Origin: Lysinibacillus boronitolerans JCM 21713 = 10a = NBRC 103108
GTDB lineage: Bacteria > Bacillota > Bacilli > Bacillales_A > Planococcaceae
Direction of reading: 5' to 3'
Length of the DNA: 64,000 nt
NCBI RefSeq assembly: GCF_000772935.1
Contig: NZ_JPVR01000077.1
Coordinates: 62,001 to 126,000 of the forward strand
The translations under genes and the position numbers were made by a program. Position 1 is the first letter of the stretch, and the number at the start of each line of letters is the position of its first letter. A model generated the notes under the pieces. That model saw only the letters and a list, made by a program, of their open reading frames with translations, was not told the DNA's origin and made no database searches. Of the stretch, positions 9,390-18,709 are shown one piece after another.

Positions 9390-9770
9390 TTATTCAGCGA
9401 TCATTTCTTCGTATTGCTCTGCTGTCATTAGTTTTTCGACTTCTGATGCATCAGCAGGCTCAACAACGATCATCCATGCTTTTTCATATGGTGATTCATT
9501 AACGAATTCTGGGCTATCTTCTAAATCTGCATTTACTTCCACTACAGTACCTGAGATGGGTGCATATAATTCAGAAACAGTTTTTACTGATTCTACGCTA
9601 CCGAATGGATCATCTGTTTTGATTTCGTCGCCAACTTGTGGAAGCTCAACGAATACGATATCTCCTAATTCAGATTGTGCGAAGTGAGTAATACCGATAC
9701 GTACTTTTCCATCTTCTACTTTTACCCATTCATGTTCTTCAGAGTATCGTAAGTCTTTAGGTGTGCTCAT
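9390..9770 (-). CDS. gcvH: Glycine cleavage system H protein
   Basis: This is a 126-residue lipoyl carrier protein. The lipoylated Lys is in [14 protein letters not shown], and the start [17 protein letters not shown] is typical. I chose the ATG at 9770, preceded by GGAGGGG at an 8-base spacing, rather than the longer frame from 9806. GcvH shuttles the aminomethyl group in glycine cleavage and is also the lipoate relay protein in Bacillales. The gcvT and gcvP genes are not in this window. Confidence 0.96.
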   Translation of the reverse strand: MSTPKDLRYSEEHEWVKVEDGKVRIGITHFAQSELGDIVFVELPQVGDEIKTDDPFGSVESVKTVSELYAPISGTVVEVNADLEDSPEFVNESPYEKAWMIVVEPADASEVEKLMTAEQYEEMIAE

Positions 9771-9851
9771 GCAAAAAACCCCTCCATAAATATGTAATAT
9801 ATTCACTTTCAGTGTGCCATACTTCTCCTATAAATACAAGGTTTAATACGG

Positions 9852-10208
9852 TTATTTCCAAGCTTGCTCAAAATCTACTTCTTTAAAACCTAAAGTAACT
9901 TTTTTTCCATCTGTGACGATGGGGCGTTTAATTAACATACCATCTGAAGCTAGTAGCTCAAGCTGCTCATCCTCCGTCATTTCTGCTAACTTGTCCTTTA
10001 AGCCAAGCTCACGATATTTCATACCTGAGGTATTAAAAAATTTCTTCAAAGGTTGTCCACTAGCTTGCCAAATAGCTGTTAATTCTTCCTTAGTTGGCGG
10101 TTGCTCTGCGATATGTACCTCTTCATAGGAAACCTCATGCTCATTTAACCACTTCTGTGCCTTTTTACATGTTGTACATTTCGGATAATGGAAAAATTGA
10201 ATCGTCAT
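9852..10208 (-). CDS. yusI: ArsC/Spx-family protein YusI
   Basis: This 118-residue thioredoxin-fold protein of the ArsC/Spx/YffB group has CTTC in FFHYPKCTTCKKA at the N-terminus and the C-terminal family motif LIKRPIVTDGKKVTLGF. The ATG at 10208 has GAGGAG 7 bases upstream. It matches YusI by neighbourhood. Reductase activity is possible; lack of the Spx RNA-polymerase-binding signature argues against Spx itself. Confidence 0.85.
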   Translation of the reverse strand: MTIQFFHYPKCTTCKKAQKWLNEHEVSYEEVHIAEQPPTKEELTAIWQASGQPLKKFFNTSGMKYRELGLKDKLAEMTEDEQLELLASDGMLIKRPIVTDGKKVTLGFKEVDFEQAWK

Positions 10209-10344
10209 TACAATGCTCCTCTTCTGTCTTTTTCTGTAGTATACCATCATAGTTGTTTTCAATGGTGAACTTCACTCTTTTTTGTAAGTTTATCCATCCG
10301 TTGTGCAAATTTATCCATTGCTTTTACGATTATCCATCTCATAT

Positions 10345-10378
10345 AAAAAACCTAGCTATCTTTTGCAGATAGCTAGGT
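10345..10378 (-). terminator. Terminator of the fad operon
   Basis: A perfect 11-bp stem CCTAGCTATCT/AGATAGCTAGG with a 5-base loop is followed by T6 on the minus strand, just after fadE. Confidence 0.9.
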
Positions 10379-10391
10379 TAAATTTGCACTA

Positions 10392-12176
10392 TTAAACAAT
10401 ATATTTTTCAGCATCAATTAATTTAACTGAAGCCTCACGCTTCTTCGCAATTAAATTGTATGGATTATTGCGAGTTAGCTTACGCAGTGCAGATAATGTC
10501 ATACGAGCTGCATCGCCATCTGCGGAAGCAAGAATTGTGTCTTTTGCTTCTTTTTCGATCTCTGCGAATGCTTCCTGACAGAAGATTTGCGTATAGAGCA
10601 ATTTTTGATGTGCTTTTTCAGCACCATCACGAGCAATTGCCTTTTCTGTACGTAAGACAGCTGATTCCATTGCAAATAATTGGTTTGCGATATTTGCAAT
10701 GTTCACTAATACTTCTTGCTCTTGATCAAGTTTTGCTCCAAAACGTTGTGCTGCTAAACCTGCAGCTAATACAGCAATTTTCTTCGCATTTTTCACTAAA
10801 TATTTTTCTTGTGCTAGAGGCTCTGTACCGATGTCCTCTGGCATTAGCATAAGCAGCTCTTGCTGTAAATTTTGAGCAACTTGTAATAATGGTAACTCAC
10901 CTTTTAGCGCCTTTTTCATAAATGTGCCAGGTACAATCATGCGGTTAATTTCATTTGTACCTTCAAAAATTCGATTGATACGAGAATCACGGTAAATACG
11001 CTCAACCTCGTATTCAGCCATAAAGCCATAGCCTCCATGTAGCTGTACTGCTTCATCTGCAATGTAATCTAATGTTTCTGATCCAAAGACTTTTGCAATG
11101 GAGCATTCAATGGCATATTCAGCGATAGCGCCTGCAATTACTTTTCCTTGCTTTTGCTCTTCAGGGCTTAACTGACTTAAGCGGTCCTCAAATAGACCAA
11201 CCGTACGATAGTTTAATGATTCTGATGCATACAGTTGAGAAGCCATTGTAGATAATTTCTCTTTTGTCAGATTGAAATCAGAAAGCTTTGTTTTAAATTG
11301 CTGACGTTGGTTTGTATACTGAATAGCTAACTCCAATGCACGCTTCGATCCGCCAATTGTGCCCACGCCTAGTTTATAACGACCAATGTTTAAAATATTG
11401 AACGCAATGATATGACCACGACCAATTTCGCCTAATAGATTTTCTACAGGTACTTCCGCATCTTCCAATACTAATGTACGAGTTGATGATGATTTAATCC
11501 CCATTTTCTTTTCTTCAGGGCCAACTGAAACACCATTGTAGGCACGTTCTACGATAAAGGCAGAGAATTTATCGCCATCAATTTTTGCGTAGACAACAAA
11601 TACATCAGCAAAGCCTGCATTCGTAATCCACTGTTTTTCCCCATTTAAAATATAATGTGTGCCAGCTTCATTTAATTTGGCAGTCGTTTTTGCACCTAGA
11701 GCATCCGAACCTGAACCTGGCTCTGTTAATGCATAGGCAGCGATTAATTCACCTGAAGCAAGCTTAGGTAAGTATTTTTTCTTTTGATCTTCATTACCGA
11801 ATAAAACAATTGGTAATGACCCAATTCCAACGTGAGCACCATGTGTGATAGAGAAACCACCTGCAACAGACATTTTTTCAGCGATTAAAGCTGAAGAAAC
11901 TTTGTCTAATCCTAGCCCATCGTATTCTTCAGGCACGTCTGCTCCAAGTAAGCCTAATTCGCCTGCACTTTTTAGGAGACGCACTGAATGCTCAAATTCA
12001 TGGTGCTCTAAATTTTCAACTACTGGTAAAACTTCATTTGCTACGTATTCCTCTGTTGTTTTAGCAATCATTTTATGCTCGTCAGTGAAATCTTCCGGTG
12101 TAAATACACGATCTAATTCCACATCTTCAATAAGAAATCCGCCGCCTTTAATGAAATCAGTTGTTTTTTCAGTCAT
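10392..12176 (-). CDS. fadE: Acyl-CoA dehydrogenase FadE
   Basis: This 594-residue flavoenzyme catalyses the first oxidation of acyl-CoA. The FAD-binding signatures AYALTEPGSGSDALGAKTTA and QLHGGYGFMAEYEVERIYRD are present, followed by the catalytic-Glu segment IFEGTNEINRMIV. A C-terminal extension of about 180 residues is normal for this YusJ-type subgroup. GGGAGG precedes the ATG. Third gene of fadN-fadA-fadE. Confidence 0.95.
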   Translation of the reverse strand: MTEKTTDFIKGGGFLIEDVELDRVFTPEDFTDEHKMIAKTTEEYVANEVLPVVENLEHHEFEHSVRLLKSAGELGLLGADVPEEYDGLGLDKVSSALIAEKMSVAGGFSITHGAHVGIGSLPIVLFGNEDQKKKYLPKLASGELIAAYALTEPGSGSDALGAKTTAKLNEAGTHYILNGEKQWITNAGFADVFVVYAKIDGDKFSAFIVERAYNGVSVGPEEKKMGIKSSSTRTLVLEDAEVPVENLLGEIGRGHIIAFNILNIGRYKLGVGTIGGSKRALELAIQYTNQRQQFKTKLSDFNLTKEKLSTMASQLYASESLNYRTVGLFEDRLSQLSPEEQKQGKVIAGAIAEYAIECSIAKVFGSETLDYIADEAVQLHGGYGFMAEYEVERIYRDSRINRIFEGTNEINRMIVPGTFMKKALKGELPLLQVAQNLQQELLMLMPEDIGTEPLAQEKYLVKNAKKIAVLAAGLAAQRFGAKLDQEQEVLVNIANIANQLFAMESAVLRTEKAIARDGAEKAHQKLLYTQIFCQEAFAEIEKEAKDTILASADGDAARMTLSALRKLTRNNPYNLIAKKREASVKLIDAEKYIV

Positions 12177-12302
12177 GATTAATTCCTCCCAATATATCTT
12201 TTTGTTAGTTGATTCCCCTAATGATCATATATAGAAAAGCTTGATGTATACAATGTTCGGAGGCAACCGTAAACAGTACACCTCAAGCTGATCTAGCAAA
12301 AT

Positions 12303-13475
12303 TTATAGAATTTCAAATACGCCAGCAGCACCCATGCCGCCACCAATACACATTGTCACGACGCCATATTTCTTCCCTTGACGCTTCAATTCATGAATTA
12401 GCTTTAAAGTTAAAATAGCTCCCGTTGCGCCTAATGGATGACCTAATGCAATCGCTCCACCATTGACATTGACTTTCTCTTGGTCGATGCCTAAATGACG
12501 TACCACCTGTAATGACTGTGAAGCAAACGCTTCATTAATTTCCCATAAATCAATATCATCGATGGATAAGCCTGCAATTTCCAACGCTTTTGGCACTGCC
12601 ACGATAGGCCCGATACCCATTACTTCAGGGGGTACACCGCCTACTGCAAAGCCTAGGAATTTTGCCATTGGTGTCAGTCCTTGCTTGTCAGCTTCTTCAC
12701 GATCCATTACTAGTACAGCTGCTGCACCATCGGAAGTTTGAGAGGCATTCCCCGCCGTTACACTGCCTTTTACATGGAAAGCTGGACGCAATTTTGCTAA
12801 ACCTTCAACTGATGTACCTGGACGTACACCTTCATCCATACTGAATGTGAATTTTTTTACTTGTGGTTTATTGTTATCGTCTACGTAATGCTGTTCCACT
12901 TCGATTGGTACAATTTCATCATTGAATTTACCTTCTTTAATTGCCTTTTCAGCAAGCGTGTGCGAGCGAACAGCAAAAGCATCTTGATCTTCACGACTAA
13001 CATTATATTGACGAGCTACTTCCTCAGCTGTATGTCCCATGCCCATATAATATTGTGGAGCCGTTTCCGCTAAAGTCGGATTTAAACGTGGTGTATTCCC
13101 TACCATCGGCACCATACTCATGGATTCTACACCACCAGCAAGAATGGCCTTTGAGTGTCCTAGCATAATTCGCTCTGCTGCATAGGCAATCGCCTGTAAA
13201 CCTGATGAGCAAAATCTATTAATCGTCAGAGCAGGGGTTGTATCTGGTAATCCAGCAAGTGCCCCAATACTACGTGCTACATTCATTCCTTGCTCTGCTT
13301 CTGGCATCGCACAGCCTAAAATTAAATCATCAATCGGCCCTTCATAGCCTGCTCTTTTCAGTGTTTCTTTGACTACGACAGCACCAAAATCGTCTGGTCT
13401 TACTGTTGCTAAAGAACCTTTTTTTGCTTTTCCAATTGGAGTTCGTGCTCCTGCTACAATAACGGCTTCACGCAT
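12303..13475 (-). CDS. fadA: 3-ketoacyl-CoA thiolase FadA
   Basis: This is a thiolase of 390 residues. The acylated Cys lies in [13 protein letters not shown], with active-site elements [18 protein letters not shown] and [18 protein letters not shown] near the C-terminus. I chose the ATG at 13475 with AAAGGGGG upstream, instead of the extended frame to 13505. It cleaves 3-ketoacyl-CoA in the last step of beta-oxidation and probably forms the multienzyme complex with FadN. Confidence 0.96.
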   Translation of the reverse strand: MREAVIVAGARTPIGKAKKGSLATVRPDDFGAVVVKETLKRAGYEGPIDDLILGCAMPEAEQGMNVARSIGALAGLPDTTPALTINRFCSSGLQAIAYAAERIMLGHSKAILAGGVESMSMVPMVGNTPRLNPTLAETAPQYYMGMGHTAEEVARQYNVSREDQDAFAVRSHTLAEKAIKEGKFNDEIVPIEVEQHYVDDNNKPQVKKFTFSMDEGVRPGTSVEGLAKLRPAFHVKGSVTAGNASQTSDGAAAVLVMDREEADKQGLTPMAKFLGFAVGGVPPEVMGIGPIVAVPKALEIAGLSIDDIDLWEINEAFASQSLQVVRHLGIDQEKVNVNGGAIALGHPLGATGAILTLKLIHELKRQGKKYGVVTMCIGGGMGAAGVFEIL

Positions 13476-13525
13476 CGTATTAATCCCCCTTTGTTTCATG
13501 TGCAAGATTGGTTTATTTCGTCAAT

Positions 13526-15910
13526 TTAGTTACGAAGTGGTTTACCTTTTAACAGCATGTGTTGCATTCTCTGCTGTGATAGCGGATCAGCAACAAGGCT
13601 AAGGAATGCCTCACGCTCTAAGTTCAATAAATATTGCTCATCGACTAATGTGCCGTACGGAACCTTTCCACCTGCAATAACATAAGCTAATTTTTTAGCA
13701 ATTTTTAAATCATGTTCGCTAATAAAGCCTGACTCAAACATCCCTTGCGCACCGATGAGTAATGTACCATAGCCTGATGCACCGACCACTGGTACTTTTG
13801 TTGGTACAGGTGGTTGATAGCCCGCTTCGTAAAGCGCTAATGCCGCCTGCTTCGCATCATACAATTGATGATCTGGATTAACTGAAATACCATCCGCAAA
13901 GTTTAGGAAATTATTTTCACGTGCTTCCTCACCAGATGTTGAAACCTTCGCCATCGCAATTGTTTCAAATACTTTATTAGCAATATGTTGATAATCTACC
14001 TCTACACCGTTTGGTAAGCCCTTTAGGAATTTTTGATAGAGCGCTTTATTTCCGCCACCACCTGGGATTAATCCAACCCCTACTTCCACCAAGCCCATAT
14101 ATGTTTCCATTGTTGCTTGAATATGTGCAGCTGGTAAGCAAACCTCTGCTCCTCCACCTAATGTCATAGCAAATGGTGCTGCTACAACAGGCTTACGTGA
14201 ATATTTAATTTTCTGCATGGCATCTTGGAATGCCTTAATGACGAAATCTAGCTCAAATATATTATCATCCTGTGCTTCTACTAAAATCATTCCTAGATTT
14301 GCGCCAACACAGAAGTTTTTCCCCTGATTGCCGATGACTAAGCCCTTATAGTTAGCCTCTACTTCATCTACTGCAAAGTTAATCATCTGGATAATATCCA
14401 AACCGATCGCATTGGATTGCGAATGGAACTCAAGTAATGCAATTCCATCACCTAAGTCTATTAAACTGGCACCTGTGTTTGATTTAATCACACCATGCTT
14501 TTTCTTATAGCGTTTTAAATTAATCTCTTTTTCATTCACTGGCACTTTCACATATTGTGAACCATCATAGTATGCTAAATCACCGTCTAATTCTGTATAG
14601 AATGTCTCAAACCCATTTGCTAACATCTCTTTGACAAATGCAGGTACCTCTCGGCCTTCAGCCTCCATTTTCGCCACAGAATCTTTTACGCCTATAGCAT
14701 CCCAAATTTCAAATGGCCCTTGTTGCCAGCCGAAGCCCCATTTCATCGCGTTATCAATGGCTACGATATCATCGGCAATCTCACCATGTAGCTGTGCAGA
14801 ATAAAGTAGCGTTGGTGCAAAAATACCCCATAATAGCTCACCTGTACGATCCTTCGCATAGGTTAACGCCTTCACTTTATTGGCTAATCCACGAGTTTGT
14901 TTTGCCATTTCAATAGAAGGTGTTTTTAATTTTTTGGCTGGACTATACGTTAAGGTTGCTGGATCAATCTCATGTATCTCTTTTCCTTGTTTTAAGAAGA
15001 AACCTTGACCCGATTTTGCTCCTAGCCAACCGTTCGTGACCATTTTTTGTAAAAATTCAGGTACTGCAAATACTTGCTGCTCGTCACCTGTTGTTTGATC
15101 GTAAACATTTTTCGCTACATGAATGAATGTATCTAAACCAACTACATCTAGCGTACGGAAAGTTGCAGACTTTGGACGGCCAATAAGCGGCCCTGTTACA
15201 GAGTCTACCTCACCAACAGAGTAACCACCTTTTAACATTTCCTGTAAAGTGACTAGTAAACCATATGTTCCAATGCGGTTGGCAATAAAGTTTGGTGTAT
15301 CTTTTGCAAGTACAACTCCTTTACCAAGCACATCTTCCCCAAACGTTTTCATGAAGCTAACTACTTCAGGTGCAGTTGTATTGGCAGGAATCACTTCTAA
15401 TAATTTTAAATAGCGAGGTGGGTTGAAAAAGTGTGTGCCAAGAAAATGTTTTTGGAAATCATCTGAACGCCCCTCTGCCATCGCATTAATGCTAATACCT
15501 GATGTATTTGAACTAATGATTGTTCCTGGTGTACGAACAGCATCAATTTTTTCGTAAAGACTTTGTTTAATTGATAAATTTTCTACAACAACTTCAATAA
15601 TCCAATCTACGTCTTTTAGTTTCCCTAGATCGTCTTCAAAGTTGCCAACCGTTAGTAGTGATAAATTTTTCTTAGAAGTAAGTGGTGCTGGCTTTTGCTT
15701 TAATAACTTTTGCAAAGCTCCGTTTACAATACGATTTCTTACAGCTGGATGCTCTAAAGAAAGACCCTTTGCCTCTTCCTCTTGCGTCAGTTCCTTTGGT
15801 GCAATGTCCAATAGTAATGTTGGTATACCGATATTTGCTAAATGTGCTGCAATTCCAGAGCCCATCACCCCAGAACCTAGAACAGCTGCTTTTTTAATGT
15901 TGTAAGTCAC
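13526..15910 (-). CDS. fadN: 3-hydroxyacyl-CoA dehydrogenase / enoyl-CoA hydratase FadN
   Basis: The bifunctional enzyme has an N-terminal NAD-binding dehydrogenase domain (AAVLGSGVMGSGIAAHLAN, then LGTHFFNPPRYLKLLEV) and a C-terminal crotonase domain (FCVGANLG, MTLGGGAEVCLPAAHIQ). I chose the GTG at 15910, preceded by AAGGGGG; the open frame runs 40 codons further upstream but across the FadR operator. First gene of the operon. Length of 794 residues fits YusL/FadN. Confidence 0.93.
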   Translation of the reverse strand: MTYNIKKAAVLGSGVMGSGIAAHLANIGIPTLLLDIAPKELTQEEEAKGLSLEHPAVRNRIVNGALQKLLKQKPAPLTSKKNLSLLTVGNFEDDLGKLKDVDWIIEVVVENLSIKQSLYEKIDAVRTPGTIISSNTSGISINAMAEGRSDDFQKHFLGTHFFNPPRYLKLLEVIPANTTAPEVVSFMKTFGEDVLGKGVVLAKDTPNFIANRIGTYGLLVTLQEMLKGGYSVGEVDSVTGPLIGRPKSATFRTLDVVGLDTFIHVAKNVYDQTTGDEQQVFAVPEFLQKMVTNGWLGAKSGQGFFLKQGKEIHEIDPATLTYSPAKKLKTPSIEMAKQTRGLANKVKALTYAKDRTGELLWGIFAPTLLYSAQLHGEIADDIVAIDNAMKWGFGWQQGPFEIWDAIGVKDSVAKMEAEGREVPAFVKEMLANGFETFYTELDGDLAYYDGSQYVKVPVNEKEINLKRYKKKHGVIKSNTGASLIDLGDGIALLEFHSQSNAIGLDIIQMINFAVDEVEANYKGLVIGNQGKNFCVGANLGMILVEAQDDNIFELDFVIKAFQDAMQKIKYSRKPVVAAPFAMTLGGGAEVCLPAAHIQATMETYMGLVEVGVGLIPGGGGNKALYQKFLKGLPNGVEVDYQHIANKVFETIAMAKVSTSGEEARENNFLNFADGISVNPDHQLYDAKQAALALYEAGYQPPVPTKVPVVGASGYGTLLIGAQGMFESGFISEHDLKIAKKLAYVIAGGKVPYGTLVDEQYLLNLEREAFLSLVADPLSQQRMQHMLLKGKPLRN

Positions 15911-15935
15911 AAGCAATTCCCCCTTATTCTCCCAT

Positions 15936-15953
15936 TGAATGAATAGCCATTCA
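15936..15953. promoter_or_regulatory. FadR-type operator upstream of fadN
   Basis: The 18-bp sequence TGAATGAATAGCCATTCA is a near-perfect palindrome and matches the B. subtilis FadR (YsiA) box at 17 of 18 positions as I recall that consensus. It lies about 25 bp before the chosen GTG. It indicates repression of fadNAE released by long-chain acyl-CoA. Confidence 0.85.
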
Positions 15954-16290
15954 TTTTTTGGCCAAAAAAATATCAAGTGTACCTTAGTAAATTTTTTGTC
16001 CTTTTGTTGAATGAGATTCCCTCCACTCAACCAAGCACGACTAAGGTTTATCTTCGTTCCAAAACGACACTTCTCAATGAATGAAGATAAAACTACTTTT
16101 CTGTTTTTAGTGTAGATTATTTTGTCTAATTTAGCAATCTTTTTTCAAGAATTATTTTTGCAGTATACATCTTTTTTTGTTTTTAACGAGCTAAAAGAGG
16201 ACAAGAAGTAGCGATCGAAACGGCCAAACAGAAAACTTTCAGATTGCAAGAAAAATGTGTAGAATGGAAAGCAAGGAGAGTGAATACTTA

Positions 16291-16608
16291 ATGAAAACTA
16301 TTACTACTGCAGAACAATTTAACGAATTAATCGCTGGCGATCAAAAAGTTTTAGTGAAATTTTATGCTGGCTGGTGCCCTGATTGCACACGTATGAATAT
16401 GTTTATCGATCCAATCATTGAAGAGTACAACCAATATGACTGGTATGAGCTAAACCGTGACGAGCTTCCAGAAATCGCTGATAAGTACGATGTTATGGGA
16501 ATTCCAAGTCTATTGATTTTCCAAAATGGTGAAAAGCTTGCACACTTACATAGTGCAAATGCAAAAACACCTCAGCAAGTAACAGAATTTTTATCTGCTC
16601 AACAATAA
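16291..16608 (+). CDS. Thioredoxin family protein (WCPDC)
   Basis: This 105-residue cytoplasmic thioredoxin fold has the active site WCPDC in FYAGWCPDCTRMN and the cis-Pro loop MGIPSLLIF. AAGGAG precedes the ATG at 16291. The CPDC motif differs from canonical CGPC thioredoxins, so it is probably a specialised disulfide reductase or bacillithiol-related protein; the partner is unknown. Confidence 0.85.
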   Translation: MKTITTAEQFNELIAGDQKVLVKFYAGWCPDCTRMNMFIDPIIEEYNQYDWYELNRDELPEIADKYDVMGIPSLLIFQNGEKLAHLHSANAKTPQQVTEFLSAQQ

Positions 16609-16615
16609 TGGCGAG

Positions 16616-16650
16616 AGAGCTGCATTTCTTCTTGAAATGCAGCTCTTTTT
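16616..16650 (+). terminator. Terminator after the thioredoxin-like gene
   Basis: A perfect 13-bp stem AGAGCTGCATTTC/GAAATGCAGCTCT is followed by T5. It lies just ahead of the next gene's ribosome site. Confidence 0.9.
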
Positions 16651-16666
16651 GAAAGGAGATTCCATT

Positions 16667-17170
16667 ATGCGTCAACAATTAATACTACTTGGAAAATCAC
16701 AATACGATGAATCGATTGCGCCAAACTATCGCAATTCTGCCTGTGGACCTACTACGATTCATGTCATCTTAAAATTTTTAAACGAGTCAACTCCTTCTAT
16801 TAATGAGCTATATAAACTGCTTGGTGGTACAAAAATTGGCTTATTCAAATGGAGACTGATTCACAATCTTCGTCAACTGCTTCCAACCTGGGATATTCGA
16901 ACTTGTTCATTAAAGGAAGCTTTACAGGAAATTGACGCAGGCCGACCAGTTGCTATGCGTTTTGATCGCTATTTTAGCCTTCAGTGGCGAGATAAAAAAT
17001 CAACCTTTGCTTATCATTGGGTACCGCTTATTGGCTATGAGATAAAAAATGATGAACTATGGCTAATATTCCATGATAATGGTGGTCCACAACGTGATAG
17101 CCAAATTCGACAGGCTCTCTATAAAGATAACGAAAAGGTATTATCCTTTGTTAAATTAGCACCTTACTAG
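16667..17170 (+). CDS. C39-like papain-fold cysteine peptidase
   Basis: This 167-residue protein has the Peptidase_C39_2 pattern: Cys in RNSACGPTTIH, His in YHWVPLIGYE and an Asn/Asp loop HDNGG. The start ATG at 16667 has AAGGAG upstream. There is no signal peptide or membrane segment, so it would act in the cytoplasm, which is unusual for bacteriocin-type C39 peptidases. No substrate is evident from the neighbours. Confidence 0.7.
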   Translation: MRQQLILLGKSQYDESIAPNYRNSACGPTTIHVILKFLNESTPSINELYKLLGGTKIGLFKWRLIHNLRQLLPTWDIRTCSLKEALQEIDAGRPVAMRFDRYFSLQWRDKKSTFAYHWVPLIGYEIKNDELWLIFHDNGGPQRDSQIRQALYKDNEKVLSFVKLAPY

Positions 17171-17171
17171 G

Positions 17172-17206
17172 GCAAACTACAGACTATTAATTGCTCTTTT
17201 TTAAGG
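17172..17206. terminator. Weak convergent terminator
   Basis: GGGCAA and TTGCTC flank an 18-base spacer followed by T6 between two convergent genes. Pairing is short, so the call is tentative. Confidence 0.35.
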
Positions 17207-18068
17207 TGTCTTTAATTACCTCTGCAAAAATATCAGCAGTTCGATAGGTTTCTTCCAGATTATTTTCCGCCCCTCCAATATTTAGTAACAATGAATTTCC
17301 ATGCAGGTCTTGATTATAGGTATTGGCTGGTCTCTCTCCCTTTTCTATAACTCCTCTCGATAGCCCAGGGTATCGTTGCTCCAATTGTTCATGAAGCTGT
17401 ACAGCAAATTGTTTATTCTGCTCATAATTAATACTGATTTTCGAAACAATAAATTGGATCTTTGCATATGATTTACCATTTATTTCGATCGTTGAATCAC
17501 TTCTACTACTGGAATCTCGGTGAATGTCAAACACCATCTGAATACTGTCATTGTCTTCTAACGCTTTTTTTAAATAGTAACCAGAAAATAAATAGGCTTC
17601 TGTGTATTGCTTATTATATTTTTCTAAGACGCCAAAGATATCTGAATTATCATGAATGGCATTAATTTGCATATCATTTAATGCTTTACTTAACCTTTTC
17701 CCAACAAGCGTAACATTTTTCGTTTCACTCACTGCCGTCCTCTTTTCCTTTTGTACGTCAAGTTCGGGAAAATAAGATTCCCGATTATGCGTGTGATAAA
17801 TGTAAACTAGAGGCTTTGCTAACGTTTGTGCAGATTGTCCAAATGTATGGTTGACCCCATCTCTTTCAAGAATTAGCAAACAAAAAACGAAAATAGATAC
17901 GAAAACGCCGCTTGAAATAATCGTCGTAAATCTTATAAATTTCCTTTTTTTCTCTAAGTCCCTCGCCTTCATTCGAAGCATCTTTTCCGTTGTGCTTTTA
18001 AACTCTTTTGATGGATGCTGAGGGTACAATTCTTTTAGCTCATCCATTAATTCCTGCTCATTTTGCAT
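17187..18068 (-). CDS. SpoIIP-type amidase with cytoplasmic N-terminal tail, coupled to an ECF sigma factor
   Basis: The protein has about 42 charged residues at the N-terminus, one membrane segment at about 45-66 and an extracytoplasmic SpoIIP domain. The SpoIIP zinc-amidase motifs are visible: YIYHTHNRESY, VFDIHRDSSSRS and LLLNIGGAENN. SpoIIP proteins cleave the stem peptide from peptidoglycan. The start overlaps the sigma-factor gene by 11 bp. The short N-terminal tail and this coupling resemble anti-sigma topology, so it may bind the sigma factor inside and act on the wall outside. It is probably not the canonical SpoIIP, which lies next to gpr. Confidence 0.8.
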   Translation of the reverse strand: MQNEQELMDELKELYPQHPSKEFKSTTEKMLRMKARDLEKKRKFIRFTTIISSGVFVSIFVFCLLILERDGVNHTFGQSAQTLAKPLVYIYHTHNRESYFPELDVQKEKRTAVSETKNVTLVGKRLSKALNDMQINAIHDNSDIFGVLEKYNKQYTEAYLFSGYYLKKALEDNDSIQMVFDIHRDSSSRSDSTIEINGKSYAKIQFIVSKISINYEQNKQFAVQLHEQLEQRYPGLSRGVIEKGERPANTYNQDLHGNSLLLNIGGAENNLEETYRTADIFAEVIKDTLKKSN

Positions 18069-18597
18069 TTGGCAAAGCCCCCTCTACATCTATATTTAGT
18101 TTGTTTTTCAGAATCTTCAAAGCTCGATGGTAATCCACTTTAACTTTCGCCATACTGCATTGTAAAACGGCTGCAGTTTCACTTACTGAAAATTCATTAA
18201 TACCTCTGAGAATGACAACAGCTCGGAAATTGGGCTTTAATGTTGCAATAGCCTCATGGATTAATCTTTTCGTTTCTGCTATTTCAAATTCTTCATCTGG
18301 TTTCTTATCGCTTGATGCTAACTGTTTAAAAAATCCCTCTTTAAATAAGGTCGTAAATCTCTTTTTTCGATAATGATCGATTGCTACATGTTTTGCTATT
18401 GATAATATCCAAGTATTTAAAGGATAGTTACTATTAAATTTTGGTAAACTTTTCAAAACTCGAATAAATACTTCTTGTGTTAAATCCTCTGCATCATTTC
18501 GATTACCCATAAAATAAATCAAAAACCGATATACATCCAAATAATACAAATTGTAAATTTCTACTATTTTTGATTCTAAATTAGGCGAATCAAACAA
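18058..18597 (-). CDS. ECF sigma factor (sigma-70 family)
   Basis: This ECF sigma has region 2 (GNRNDAEDLTQEVFIRVLKSL, then TWILSIAKHVAIDHYRKKR) and region 4 (FRAVVILRGINEFSVSETAAVLQ). I chose the TTG at 18597 because the strong site GGAGGAGGGG lies just upstream; a GTG at 18624 would place that site inside the gene. Its partner is the SpoIIP-type protein that overlaps its 3' end. A possible self-recognised promoter lies upstream. Confidence 0.88.
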   Translation of the reverse strand: MFDSPNLESKIVEIYNLYYLDVYRFLIYFMGNRNDAEDLTQEVFIRVLKSLPKFNSNYPLNTWILSIAKHVAIDHYRKKRFTTLFKEGFFKQLASSDKKPDEEFEIAETKRLIHEAIATLKPNFRAVVILRGINEFSVSETAAVLQCSMAKVKVDYHRALKILKNKLNIDVEGALPNAK

Positions 18598-18630
18598 GCT
18601 CTCCCCTCCTCCATGTATTGTCACTTATAA

Positions 18631-18657
18631 TTCGTTTGAAAGTGAAAAAAGGTTACA
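18631..18657 (-). promoter_or_regulatory. Candidate ECF-type autoregulatory promoter
   Basis: On the minus strand TGTAACCTTTTTT is followed 17 bases after TGTAAC by CGAA, resembling the TGAAAC-N16/17-CGTA promoters of Bacillus ECF sigmas. It lies about 30 bp before the sigma gene. Confidence 0.5.
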
Positions 18658-18670
18658 AAAAATTTCAATA

Positions 18671-18700
18671 AAAAAAGCAGAGCATATGACTATACTCTGC
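18671..18700 (-). terminator. Terminator after the 5'-3' exonuclease gene
   Basis: The stem GCAGAG/CTCTGC with an inner ATA/TAT extension is followed by T7 on the minus strand. Confidence 0.75.
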
Positions 18701-18709
18701 GATGATCAA

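Noticed and set aside
15911..16030. N-terminal extension of fadN
   Set aside because: It crosses the FadR operator and has no homology to dehydrogenases; AAGGGGG marks the GTG at 15910.
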